Assembly: GCA_903923915.1 (NCBI GenBank)
Contig: CAIXZI010000577.1
Coordinates: 1-5,432, forward strand
Direction: 5' to 3'
Source of the DNA: an uncultured Bacteroidota bacterium
GTDB lineage: Bacteria > Bacteroidota > Bacteroidia > B-17B0 > Aurantibacillaceae
DNA: 5,432 nucleotides
The translations under genes and the position numbers were made by a program. This document shows, one piece after another, positions 1 through 5,432 of the stretch. Position 1 is the first letter of the stretch. Each line of letters starts with the position of its first letter. The notes under the pieces are model-generated. The model ran no database searches, had not been told where the DNA came from, and saw nothing but the letters and a program-made list of their open reading frames with translations.

Positions 1-5
1 AATCG

Positions 6-38
6 ACCGTTTAAAAAGAAAATGCTACCGTTTAAAAA
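6..38. repeat. Two tandem 12-bp direct repeats, 21-bp period
   Basis: The 12-mer ACCGTTTAAAAA occurs at 6-17 and again, identical, at 27-38, so the copies are exactly 21 bp apart, about two helical turns. They lie at the window edge, so further copies to the left cannot be excluded. They sit just downstream of the leftward promoter at 82-111, in what would be its untranslated leader. They could be a paired protein-binding site or part of a longer repeat. Because 21 is a multiple of three, they could also be a short repeat within a coding tail: two forward frames stay open from base 1 to about base 75. The identity of the copies is seen directly; any function is inference. Confidence 0.5.
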
Positions 39-81
39 CTTGCACTATTACCTGCCTTGTGTTTGTTGTAACTTAGAGTAA

Positions 82-111
82 CAAATATAAACGCATGATA
101 AAATACCCAAA
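82..111 (-). promoter_or_regulatory. Predicted Bacteroidota-type promoter reading left out of the window
   Basis: On the minus strand TTTG (111-108) is followed after 18 bases by TATATTTG (89-82). This fits the known Bacteroidota primary sigma-factor pattern of a TTTG-like -33 box and a TAnnTTTG -7 box. Transcription would start around 75-78 and read left. No CAT (a minus-strand ATG) occurs between 1 and 80, so the gene it serves would start beyond the window with a leader of at least 75 bases, spanning the direct repeats at 6-38. This makes 1-222 probably a divergent intergenic region. It is a pattern match only. Confidence 0.5.
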
Positions 112-123
112 ACCCACCATTAC

Positions 124-162
124 TGCCTGCTAAGCAAGGCTTATACAGGCAAACGTTTTTTT
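124..162 (+). terminator. Hairpin followed by a T-run upstream of the first gene
   Basis: TGCCTG (124-129) pairs with CAGGCA (146-151), and inside it TAAGC (131-135) pairs with GCTTA (139-143) around a three-base AAG loop. The two stems are separated by a small 1x2 internal loop. Seven T residues follow at 156-162 after a four-base gap. Read on the plus strand this resembles a modest intrinsic terminator. No gene is visible ending to its left, so it could instead be an attenuator or leader structure for the gene at 223, or fortuitous. The pairing is seen directly; the function is uncertain. Confidence 0.35.
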
Positions 163-222
163 ACTAAAAGTTTATGTACGCCAACAACAACACTTTTAAA
201 ATAATTTAAAAAAATAGAAAAA

Positions 223-918
223 ATGAGCACAAGTAGTTTTTTACCCGGGGCAGATGCCGACAGGGTAATATGGTTAAATAACTTTTCGGCTAAAATTGGT
301 ACCTACGCCACACTAGTAGGTATTAGCGCCGCAGAGGTAACCTCCATACATAATGATGCAGCTATGTTTCAGTATATTATGACGATACAAGAAATATACA
401 AACAAAACCTGCAAAACCTTACAGGCTATAAAGGTTTACTAAAACACGCCATAGCACAACAGCACCTAGGTGCCATACCCGTGTTGCCCGCTTTGCCAAC
501 CACACCTACTCTGGTAAGCGAGGGTGTGTTTGACAGAATAAGCGCGTATGCTAAACGCATAAAAGCCAGCGTTAATTACACTACCAATATGGGGCAAGAC
601 CTTGGCATTATTGCCCCTGTAGTAACGTTTAATCCTGCTAACCTGCAGCCTTTACTAAGTGTAAGGTTAGATGCTACACGCCCGCATATTAAATGGTTAA
701 AAGATGTAACAGATGCGCTTGATTTGTATGCCGACCATAATGATGGAGCAGGTTTTGTTTTGCTGGGGCGTTTATTGCGCAACGAGTACATTGATGTAAC
801 TAACCTGGCGGCTAACAAAGTGGTTGATGAGTGGCACTATAAGGCCATTTATGTAATAGCCGACCAACAGGTGGGACAATACAGCACTGTGGTAGATATT
901 ATGGTAAAGAAGCCGTAA
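223..918 (+). CDS. Uncharacterised protein with FnIII-like C-terminal domain
   Basis: This encodes a 231-residue soluble protein of unknown function, with no signal peptide or membrane segment. Residues 1-80 look helical and include the stretch RVIWLNNFSAKIGTYATLVG (14-33). A Pro-rich hinge follows (about 85-97, PVLPALPTTP), then a second helical segment (100-125). The region from about 145 to 231 looks like a beta-sandwich of fibronectin type III kind: PHIKWLK, a DLYADHNDGAGFVLLGR hairpin, then WHYKAIYVIADQQVGQYST near the end. From memory, similar two-part proteins recur in Bacteroidota without an assigned role; this is recognition, not a search result. The ATG at 223 follows an A-rich leader (aaaaaaatagaaaaa), typical of SD-less initiation in this phylum. 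The gene stands alone, convergent with the purine operon, and its stop is 9 bp before the repeat cluster at 928. No confident rightward promoter is visible; TGTGTTTG at 58-65 is a one-mismatch candidate with a poorly spaced -33 box. A structural or surface-binding role is possible but unproven. Confidence 0.8.
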   Translation: MSTSSFLPGADADRVIWLNNFSAKIGTYATLVGISAAEVTSIHNDAAMFQYIMTIQEIYKQNLQNLTGYKGLLKHAIAQQHLGAIPVLPALPTTPTLVSEGVFDRISAYAKRIKASVNYTTNMGQDLGIIAPVVTFNPANLQPLLSVRLDATRPHIKWLKDVTDALDLYADHNDGAGFVLLGRLLRNEYIDVTNLAANKVVDEWHYKAIYVIADQQVGQYSTVVDIMVKKP

Positions 919-927
919 GTGTTTTAT

Positions 928-1043
928 GAGATTGCCACGCCTCGCTCGCAAAGACATCAAGGATTCGTTTGTCATTGCGAGGAAGAATGACGAAGCAATC
1001 TCCCGCTAAGTAATGAGATTGCCGCGCTTCGCTCGCAATGACA
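928..1043. repeat. Three-armed interspersed palindromic repeat cluster
   Basis: Three related arms lie between convergent genes. Arm A (928-956) and arm C (1015-1043) are direct copies of 29 bp differing at 3 positions. Arm B (970-1002) is the inverted version, with a few extra bases in its middle. GCAATCTC (995-1002) is fully complementary to GAGATTGC in both A (928-935) and C (1015-1022). TGTCATTGCGAG (970-981) pairs with 12 of 12 bases in C (1032-1043) and 11 of 12 in A (945-956). Arm B can therefore form a long hairpin with either neighbour, but not both. The 'cattgcgag...gaagcaatctc' motif is, from general knowledge, a widespread extragenic repeat in Bacteroidota and some other bacteria. 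There is no coding capacity, so it is best seen as a non-autonomous REP/MITE-like element. Confidence 0.75.
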
Positions 1044-1063
1044 TTAAAGCAAATTATGCTTTC

Positions 1064-1099
1064 AAAAAAAATCCCGCTTACACCAAGCGGGATTTTTTT
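1064..1099. terminator. Strong bidirectional intrinsic terminator
   Basis: ATCCCGCTT (1071-1079) pairs perfectly with AAGCGGGAT (1085-1093) around the five-base loop ACACC. The stem is extended by an A-run on the left (1064-1070) and a T-run on the right (1093-1099), giving 15 continuous base pairs. It has a T-run on whichever strand is read, so it can end both the rightward gene at 223-918 and the leftward operon, whose last gene (miaE) stops at 1117, 17 bp away. It is the only convincing terminator in this convergent gap. Confidence 0.92.
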
Positions 1100-1116
1100 A
1101 TAAATAGTATTACCTA

Positions 1117-1698
1117 TTAACCATGTATAGTTTCGCTCTTGCCGTATTTGCTTATAATATCAGCTTCATAAACTAACCACTCCTGCCAGCGTTTTTCTAC
1201 ATCTTCGTTACCTGCATATTTACGGGCAAAAGACAGGTAGGTGGTATAATGTGTGGCCTCACTAATCATTAATTCGCGGTAAAAAGATTTTAAATCTTCG
1301 TCTTTAATTTCTTCGCTCAACACCTTAAAACGCTCGCAGCTGCGGGCTTCAATTAAAGCAGAAAAAAGCAAACGGTCTATTAACGCAATTTCACGTTTAT
1401 AGCCTTTGCGCATAAACTGGTACAAATCGTTTACATATTCATCACGGCGCTCTTTACCTAAAACAAAACCGCGCTCTTTTATTTTTTGATGCACCATTTC
1501 AAAATGCATCAATTCTTCTTTAGCAATTAAAAGCATTTCATCTACCAGTTCGGTATATTCGGGATACGAAATAACAATAGAAATAGAATTGCTTACCGCC
1601 TTTTGTTCGCACCAGGCATGATCGGTTAAAATTTCGCTGATGTTTTTTTCTACTATGTTTACCCAACGTGGGTCGGTTGCCAGTTTTAATCCAAGCAT
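1117..1698 (-). CDS. miaE: tRNA-(ms2io6A)-hydroxylase MiaE
   Basis: MiaE is a cytoplasmic non-haem diiron monooxygenase. It uses O2 to hydroxylate the isopentenyl group of ms2i6A at position 37 (next to the anticodon) of tRNAs reading UNN codons, giving ms2io6A. It acts after MiaA and MiaB, which are not in this window. The protein (193 residues) is a ferritin-like four-helix bundle. Likely iron ligands by family pattern are E31 (in DHAWCE), E62 and H65 (EELMHF), E118 (EARSCERF), and E147 and H150 (ISEATH). All are present, so it should be active. The N-terminal LKLATDPRWV and the ELMISEATHYTTYL stretch are characteristic of the family. The ATG at 1698 lies 10 bp after the ZIP gene stop and there is no strong SD. 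It is the last gene of the five-gene leftward operon and is followed by the terminator at 1064-1099. Nothing looks truncated. Confidence 0.93.
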   Translation of the reverse strand: MLGLKLATDPRWVNIVEKNISEILTDHAWCEQKAVSNSISIVISYPEYTELVDEMLLIAKEELMHFEMVHQKIKERGFVLGKERRDEYVNDLYQFMRKGYKREIALIDRLLFSALIEARSCERFKVLSEEIKDEDLKSFYRELMISEATHYTTYLSFARKYAGNEDVEKRWQEWLVYEADIISKYGKSETIHG

Positions 1699-1708
1699 GG
1701 TATATTAG

Positions 1709-2449
1709 TTAAGTTAGTATATAAGCCAAAGCCACACCCAATAAAATACTCAACAGTTTGGTGATGTGATAACGATGGTTTTTTTCGCTGCTTTCAAAAA
1801 TAATGGTGGTGGCAATATGCAAAAATATACCTACCACAATAGCCGTAAAAATTACCGAAAGATGCGCTATGCTTCCTATAGCCATTTCAATAAAATGCCC
1901 GGTTAAAGCACCCAAGGGAGCCATTAGGGCAAGCAACAATAAATAAGTAACAATTTTGTTTTTAGCAATATGCTGATGTATTAGCAAACCAGCAAAGGCA
2001 ATTGATATGGGTATGTTATGCAAGGTAATACCCATTAAAAAAGAAAGTTGCTGTGTGTTTTGTATCGAATTAAAAATGCCCGATAATGGCAAACCTTCTA
2101 TAAACGAGTGCAGAAACAAACCAAATAATAAGGCTAAAGGTATTTTATTTTTTTCGGCATGAATGTGTGCATGCCCATGCTCTATACCACTCGAAAAAAA
2201 TTCTAATAATACCTGTATAAAAAATCCGGCTAAAACCCACAAACCTGCTTGCCTTGCCGGAAGTGAAGCAAATATCTCAGGTATTAAATGCAGAAAAGAT
2301 AAGGCCAATAAATAAGCGGCGCTAAACGCAAGCAAAAGCTTTAAATGACTTTCGGTCAGCTTAATAAAAAAAACCGTTACACCTGCCAACAATACAGGTA
2401 AAAACAAAAGTGATATGTATAGAATAGGTTCCAATAAATTACTTTTCAA
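1709..2449 (-). CDS. ZIP-family divalent metal transporter
   Basis: This is a predicted inner-membrane importer of divalent metal, probably zinc, perhaps also iron or manganese. The 246-residue protein has about eight hydrophobic segments (near 7-29, 36-58, 69-88, 104-124, 136-158, 167-189, 196-217, 230-245). A His-rich loop, HGHAHIH (91-97), precedes the fourth segment, as in many ZIPs. The core metal-site motifs are HSFIEG (114-119) in segment 4 and HNIPIS (144-149) in segment 5. In the second, the glutamate often found after HNIP is isoleucine, so one usual ligand is absent. H211 lies in a later segment. The frame has no ATG before codon 139. An upstream TAA at 2459-2461 limits the start to TTG at 2449 (chosen, overlapping the methyltransferase end by 11 bp) or TTG at 2434 (241 residues). 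Neither has a clear SD, which suggests coupling to translation of the upstream gene. The fold is certain; substrate and exact start are not. Confidence 0.88.
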   Translation of the reverse strand: MKSNLLEPILYISLLFLPVLLAGVTVFFIKLTESHLKLLLAFSAAYLLALSFLHLIPEIFASLPARQAGLWVLAGFFIQVLLEFFSSGIEHGHAHIHAEKNKIPLALLFGLFLHSFIEGLPLSGIFNSIQNTQQLSFLMGITLHNIPISIAFAGLLIHQHIAKNKIVTYLLLLALMAPLGALTGHFIEMAIGSIAHLSVIFTAIVVGIFLHIATTIIFESSEKNHRYHITKLLSILLGVALAYILT

Positions 2450-3161
2450 AAATAATAATTAATCTTTCTGATGAGTTTACATCAAAGGGTTGTAAGCTGT
2501 AATTGCCAAAGGTGTGTTTTATAGAAAAGCCCGTTTTTTGCGCCAAACAAGTAAAATCAGCCAAAGTAAGCGCCTTAACTTCTTCTTTATAAAAGTGCTT
2601 GCCCGTTTTATCTTCGGCTATAATTTCTTTACAGATTACATTTCCTTGCATTCTTTTTTTAATATGAAAAGAAATATCATTCACCACTTTTTCGTCGCTG
2701 GTTTTTAAATTAGCCATTACACAGGCCGCATTAAAAAAATCTATCACAAACAAACCTTTAGGTTTTAAGCCTGCATAAACCGATTGAAAAACTTTTTCAT
2801 CATCGTGCTTGCTTTTAAAATAGCCAAAACTGGTAAAGAGGTTAAACACGGCATCAAAATAATTGGCGTAAAATAAATTACGCATATCGTGTTTATAAAA
2901 ATGCAAATCATCACTCTCATATTGCTTGGCATCTTGTATGCTTTGCTCAGAAAGGTCGGTGCCTATTACTTCGTAGCCCTTTTTATTTAAGTAAACCGAG
3001 TGGCGACCTTTACCACAATTTAAATCCCAACAACGAGATTTTTTTGGAAGATCTATATGCTGCAATAAATTATCTACAAAAAAGGCGGCTTCTTCGTAAT
3101 TACGATTGCCGTATAATAAATGGTAGTAAGGTGTATTAAACCAATCTTCAAACCAGTCCAT
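2439..3161 (-). CDS. Class I SAM-dependent methyltransferase, substrate unknown
   Basis: The protein is 240 residues with a Rossmann-like methyltransferase fold. Motif I is WDLNCGKGRHS (45-55), the glycine-rich SAM-binding loop. GTDLS (67-71) supplies D69 at the end of strand 2 for the SAM ribose. HDMRNL (91-96) carries D92, placed to contact adenine. YFDAVFNLFTSFGYF (101-115) is strand 4 with its following loop. LKPKGLFVIDFFN (about 132-144) is strand 5. The N-terminal segment WFEDWFNTPYYHLLYGNRNYEEA is, from memory, a conserved signature of a Bacteroidota group of these enzymes. The C-terminal half (about 145-240) is a beta-rich insert typical of small-molecule methyltransferases, but no substrate can be read from it. 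The start ATG (3161) shares one base with the purE stop (TAATG), and the gene end overlaps the ZIP gene. It lies in the purine operon, but no link to purine chemistry is evident. Confidence 0.88.
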   Translation of the reverse strand: MDWFEDWFNTPYYHLLYGNRNYEEAAFFVDNLLQHIDLPKKSRCWDLNCGKGRHSVYLNKKGYEVIGTDLSEQSIQDAKQYESDDLHFYKHDMRNLFYANYFDAVFNLFTSFGYFKSKHDDEKVFQSVYAGLKPKGLFVIDFFNAACVMANLKTSDEKVVNDISFHIKKRMQGNVICKEIIAEDKTGKHFYKEEVKALTLADFTCLAQKTGFSIKHTFGNYSLQPFDVNSSERLIIIFEK

Positions 3162-3667
3162 TACTTCTTTTTGCTTTTTATTTCTTTGGCAGAAGCAATT
3201 ACTTTTGTTTTAAGTTCTTGTTTAAAATCTTCTAATTTTTTAAGTACCGTTTTATCTGATGTAGCAATAATTTGTGCCGCTAAAATACCCGCATTTTGTG
3301 CCGCGTTGACAGCAACGGTTGCCACAGGCACGCCATTTGGCATTTGAACAATTGAAAGTAAAGAATCCCAGCCATCAATAGAATTGCTTGATTTTACAGG
3401 AACACCAATAACTGGTAATGGCGTTAAAGATGCTACCATACCCGGTAAGTGAGCAGCCCCACCTGCGCCGGCAATAATAACTTTTAATCCGTTTTTTACA
3501 GCATTTTGAGCATAGTCAAACATTTTATCGGGAGTGCGATGTGCCGATACAATATCGATTTCGTATGACACATTAAACTTTTTTAATATATCGGCAGCAG
3601 CCTGCATTACAGGTAAGTCGCTGGCACTGCCCATTATTATTCCGACTAAAACTTTTTCTTTACTCAT
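3161..3667 (-). CDS. purE: N5-carboxyaminoimidazole ribonucleotide mutase PurE
   Basis: PurE (168 residues, cytoplasmic) moves the carboxyl group of N5-CAIR to carbon 4 to give CAIR, directly after the PurK step of purine biosynthesis. Family hallmarks are GSASDLPVM (13-21), SAHRTP (41-46) with the catalytic histidine H43, [11 protein letters not shown] (67-77) in the nucleotide-binding region, GVP (88-90), [10 protein letters not shown] (110-119) and [13 protein letters not shown] (121-133). Length and motifs match bacterial class I PurE, which works with PurK, rather than the class II enzyme that carboxylates AIR directly. The adjacent purK supports this. A Lys-rich tail (about 145-168) extends past the core. 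The ATG at 3667 overlaps the purK stop by one base (TAATG), implying translational coupling. Confidence 0.97.
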   Translation of the reverse strand: MSKEKVLVGIIMGSASDLPVMQAAADILKKFNVSYEIDIVSAHRTPDKMFDYAQNAVKNGLKVIIAGAGGAAHLPGMVASLTPLPVIGVPVKSSNSIDGWDSLLSIVQMPNGVPVATVAVNAAQNAGILAAQIIATSDKTVLKKLEDFKQELKTKVIASAKEIKSKKK

Positions 3668-4803
3668 TAGCTTACAACTTTAAATATATCTTTTACTTTA
3701 TTGGCTTTTTCTTTAGCCTTTTCAAGGCTTTCGGCAGTAACGGTAATATGCCCCATTTTACGAAACGGTTTAGTTTTTTCTTTTCCGTATAAGTGAATGT
3801 GCACGCCACTCATTTTCATGGTTTCTTCGATACCTTGATAAATGGCATTTCCTTCATACCCTTTTTCTCCCAGCACATTTAGCATTACGGCAGGAGACGA
3901 CAAGCTTGTATCTCCTAAAGGAAGATTTAAAATGGCACGCAAATGTTGTTCAAACTGAGAAGTAATATTTGCTTCGATAGAATGATGCCCGCTGTTATGC
4001 GGACGAGGAGCCAACTCATTAATTAACACTTCGCCGCTTTTGGTAACAAACATTTCTACCGCCAAAATGCCAATAATACCAAGCTTAGCAGCAATTTCAA
4101 CTGCCAAACGCTGTGCTTCTTTTTCAATAGCTTTGGTTATTTGCGCAGGTGAGAATAAAAACTCTACCAAATTAGCTTCGGGGTTAAAGGCACACTCTAC
4201 CGCCGGAAATGTTTTTACTTCTCCTTTTTTATTTCGGGCAACAATAACAGATATTTCGGTTTTAAAATCAACCAAACGTTCAAGTACACTTGGCGCATCA
4301 AAAGCATTGGTTAAGTTCTCAGCATCGGCCAGTTTTACAACGCCTTTGCCATCATAACCGCCTTTGCGCATTTTTTGAAAGAAAGGAAAAAAATCTTTGT
4401 ACTTAGATATTTGTTCTTTGTTATCAATTAAAAAGAAATCGGGCGTAGGGATATTATTGCGTTGAAAGAATATTTTTTGCAGGCCTTTATCCTGTATGGT
4501 TTCAATAATATGAGGTTGCGGATATACTTCTTTGCCTTCTTTTTCGAGCTGTTTAAGGGCTTCTACATTTACGTTTTCAATCTCGATAGTTATAACATCG
4601 GCTTTTTTGCCAAAATCATAAACCGTTTTATACTCTGTTAAGCTGCCGTTACTAAATTTATTGGCTAAGTAATTGCAAGGTGCGTTTTTATCAGGATCAA
4701 GGGCGTTGATAGATAAGTTAAAATCCATGCCGCTTTGTATAAGCATACGACCTAACTGACCACCGCCCAACATGCCAATAATTTTTGATGAAGGATTGAA
4801 CAT
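3667..4803 (-). CDS. purK: N5-carboxyaminoimidazole ribonucleotide synthase PurK
   Basis: PurK uses ATP and bicarbonate to convert 5-aminoimidazole ribonucleotide (AIR) to N5-CAIR, the substrate of PurE encoded next. It is a cytoplasmic ATP-grasp enzyme of 378 residues with the chosen start. Visible motifs are GGGQLGRM (13-20) in the N-terminal domain, TIEIENV (72-78), QDKGLQK (104-110), the ATP-grasp glycine loop [10 protein letters not shown] (146-155), the metal and phosphate region [17 protein letters not shown] (262-278), [10 protein letters not shown] (282-291) and the C-terminal [16 protein letters not shown] (337-352). I chose the ATG at 4803 because GGAGG lies at 4813-4809, five bases upstream. 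A longer reading from TTG at 4815 would add four residues (M-E-A-S, if the TTG is read as Met) but would make the SD part of the coding sequence. It is the first gene of the leftward operon. Confidence 0.96.
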   Translation of the reverse strand: MFNPSSKIIGMLGGGQLGRMLIQSGMDFNLSINALDPDKNAPCNYLANKFSNGSLTEYKTVYDFGKKADVITIEIENVNVEALKQLEKEGKEVYPQPHIIETIQDKGLQKIFFQRNNIPTPDFFLIDNKEQISKYKDFFPFFQKMRKGGYDGKGVVKLADAENLTNAFDAPSVLERLVDFKTEISVIVARNKKGEVKTFPAVECAFNPEANLVEFLFSPAQITKAIEKEAQRLAVEIAAKLGIIGILAVEMFVTKSGEVLINELAPRPHNSGHHSIEANITSQFEQHLRAILNLPLGDTSLSSPAVMLNVLGEKGYEGNAIYQGIEETMKMSGVHIHLYGKEKTKPFRKMGHITVTAESLEKAKEKANKVKDIFKVVS

Positions 4804-4820
4804 ACTTGCCTCCAAAATTA
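4801..4820 (-). promoter_or_regulatory. purK ribosome binding site, overlapping a -7-like box
   Basis: On the minus strand GGAGG (4813-4809) is spaced five bases from the ATG (4803-4801), a textbook Shine-Dalgarno arrangement that decides the purK start against the upstream TTG at 4815. It stands out because the other starts in this window lack a clear SD. The same stretch also contains TAATTTTG (4820-4813), which fits the TAnnTTTG -7 consensus. No -33 box is found at the expected distance, and a start there would leave an almost leaderless mRNA without the SD. I regard the -7 match as probably fortuitous in AT-rich DNA. Confidence 0.65.
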
Positions 4821-4894
4821 TGAATTATAACGGATAAATAAGGAATGATTTTATAGTCCTTAAAAACACTCTTTTTATCCATATTGAAATATTA

Positions 4895-4930
4895 TTGCGC
4901 TAAAATAGCCAATGAGTTTTTTTATATTTG
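4895..4930 (+). promoter_or_regulatory. Predicted Bacteroidota-type promoter for the gene at 4957
   Basis: TATATTTG at 4923-4930 matches the TAnnTTTG -7 box exactly. A weak -33 candidate, TTG at 4895-4897, lies 25 bases upstream, slightly longer than usual. Transcription would begin near 4934-4936, giving a leader of about 20 bases before the ATG at 4957. The rest of the spacer 4804-4956 must also hold the promoter for the leftward purK operon, which I could not place with confidence. No purine riboswitch-like structure was recognised. Confidence 0.5.
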
Positions 4931-4956
4931 TACATACAAACTGCAACTAAAATACT

Positions 4957-5432
4957 ATGGCAAAGAGTAACACAAATTCTAAGGTTGATTTTTATTTTAG
5001 TAAAACCCAAAAGTGGCAAAAAGAAATTGAGTATTTAAGAACCATTGTTCTTGGCTGTGGGCTTACAGAAGAGTTGAAGTGGGGCACGCCATGTTACACG
5101 TTTCAGGAAAATAACATCGTTTTAATACATGTGTTTAAAGAATATTGTGCGTTTTTATTTTTTAAAGGTGCTTTGTTACATGATGCCGATGGCATTTTAA
5201 TTCAGCAAACAAAAAATGTGCAGGCGGCGCGCCAAATTAGGTTTACTAATGTTAAAGAAATAACTGAAAGAAAAGCCATTTTGAAGGCCTATATTTTTGA
5301 AGCTATAGAAATAGAAAAAGCCGGTTTGAAAGTAGAACTTAAAAAGACTACCGAATTTAATATGCCCGAAGAATTTAAAACCAAATTAGACAAAAACCCT
5401 TCCTTAAAAACTGCTTTTAAAGCGTTAACACC
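4957..5432 (+). CDS. YdeI/DUF1801-family protein, 3' end beyond window
   Basis: The frame is open from ATG 4957 to the right edge without a stop, so only the first 158 complete codons are present (the next codon begins CC, hence Pro). Residues 9-75 resemble the DUF1801 fold: KVDFYFSKTQKWQKEIEYLR helices, then LTEELKWGTPCYTF (38-51), then NNIVLIHVFKEYCAFLFFKGALL. The TEELKWGTPCY stretch is the hallmark of this group. Later residues (NMPEEFKTKLDKNPSLKTAFKALTP) match the start of the C-terminal YdeI/OmpD-associated domain, which normally continues with an Arg/Lys-rich helix, here cut off. A full protein would be expected to be about 190-200 residues. The biochemical function is not established for the family. 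It is transcribed divergently from purK, probably from the TATATTTG box at 4923. Confidence 0.85.
   Translation, partial: MAKSNTNSKVDFYFSKTQKWQKEIEYLRTIVLGCGLTEELKWGTPCYTFQENNIVLIHVFKEYCAFLFFKGALLHDADGILIQQTKNVQAARQIRFTNVKEITERKAILKAYIFEAIEIEKAGLKVELKKTTEFNMPEEFKTKLDKNPSLKTAFKALT

Noticed and set aside
1..81. Open forward frame from base 1 to a TAA at 79-81 as the tail of an upstream gene
   Set aside because: It has 26 codons of unremarkable sequence with two copies of a repeat, and a leftward promoter overlaps its downstream side; too short to support as coding.
576..975. Two minus-strand open frames (576-818 and 772-975) opposite the uncharacterised gene
   Set aside because: They lie antisense to a convincing longer coding region, have no domain character, and one runs into the repeat cluster.
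928..1043. Possible CRISPR array from the repeated arms between the convergent genes
   Set aside because: There are only three arms, one of them inverted, with irregular spacing (13 and 12 bases) and no cas genes nearby; this fits a palindromic extragenic repeat.
2514..2708. Plus-strand open frame opposite the methyltransferase gene
   Set aside because: It is a Phe/Arg-rich antisense shadow of a confidently identified gene, with no promoter or start context.
3120..3347. Plus-strand open frame across the purE/methyltransferase junction
   Set aside because: It lies antisense to two well-identified genes; the hydrophobic composition follows from reading their codons in reverse.
4040..4357. Plus-strand open frame inside purK
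   Set aside because: It is a Ser/Thr/Ala-rich antisense shadow of the conserved ATP-grasp region.
4804..4956. Purine riboswitch or PurR-type operator upstream of purK
   Set aside because: No conserved purine-aptamer core or clear palindromic operator could be recognised; only promoter-like boxes and an SD are visible.

Overview
The window looks like low-GC, AT-rich DNA from a member of the Bacteroidota, possibly of the Chitinophagales/Sphingobacteriales type (the order is inference). Four things point this way: TAnnTTTG-type promoter elements (TATATTTG appears twice in intergenic DNA), A-rich leaders with mostly no Shine-Dalgarno sequence, Bacteroidota-like versions of the ZIP transporter, methyltransferase and MiaE proteins, and a degenerate interspersed repeat of the 'cattgcgag...gaagcaatctc' kind.

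Layout. Positions 1-222 hold no gene. They contain a 12-bp tandem repeat at the left edge, a good leftward promoter reading out of the window, and a hairpin followed by a T-run. A rightward gene at 223-918 encodes an uncharacterised 231-residue protein with an apparent fibronectin-III-like C-terminal domain. The convergent gap 919-1116 contains three related repeat arms (928-1043) and a strong bidirectional terminator (1064-1099).

Five genes then read leftward as one compact block, in transcription order purK, purE, a SAM-dependent methyltransferase, a ZIP-family metal transporter and miaE. The first two junctions share one base (TAATG), the third overlaps by 11 bp, and the last has a 10-bp gap, so this is almost certainly one operon ending at the terminator. 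PurK and PurE carry out consecutive steps of de novo purine synthesis (AIR to N5-CAIR to CAIR). The methyltransferase, metal transporter and tRNA hydroxylase have no obvious shared pathway with them and may be co-transcribed passengers.

After a 153-bp divergent spacer, a rightward gene begins at 4957 and runs off the right edge. It encodes a YdeI/DUF1801-type protein.

Most of the window is housekeeping sequence. I see no defence system, CRISPR array, phage gene, transposase or RNA gene. The points most worth a second look are the alternative-hairpin repeat cluster, the non-ATG start of the ZIP gene, the uncharacterised protein at 223-918 and its regulatory upstream region, and the mixed operon.
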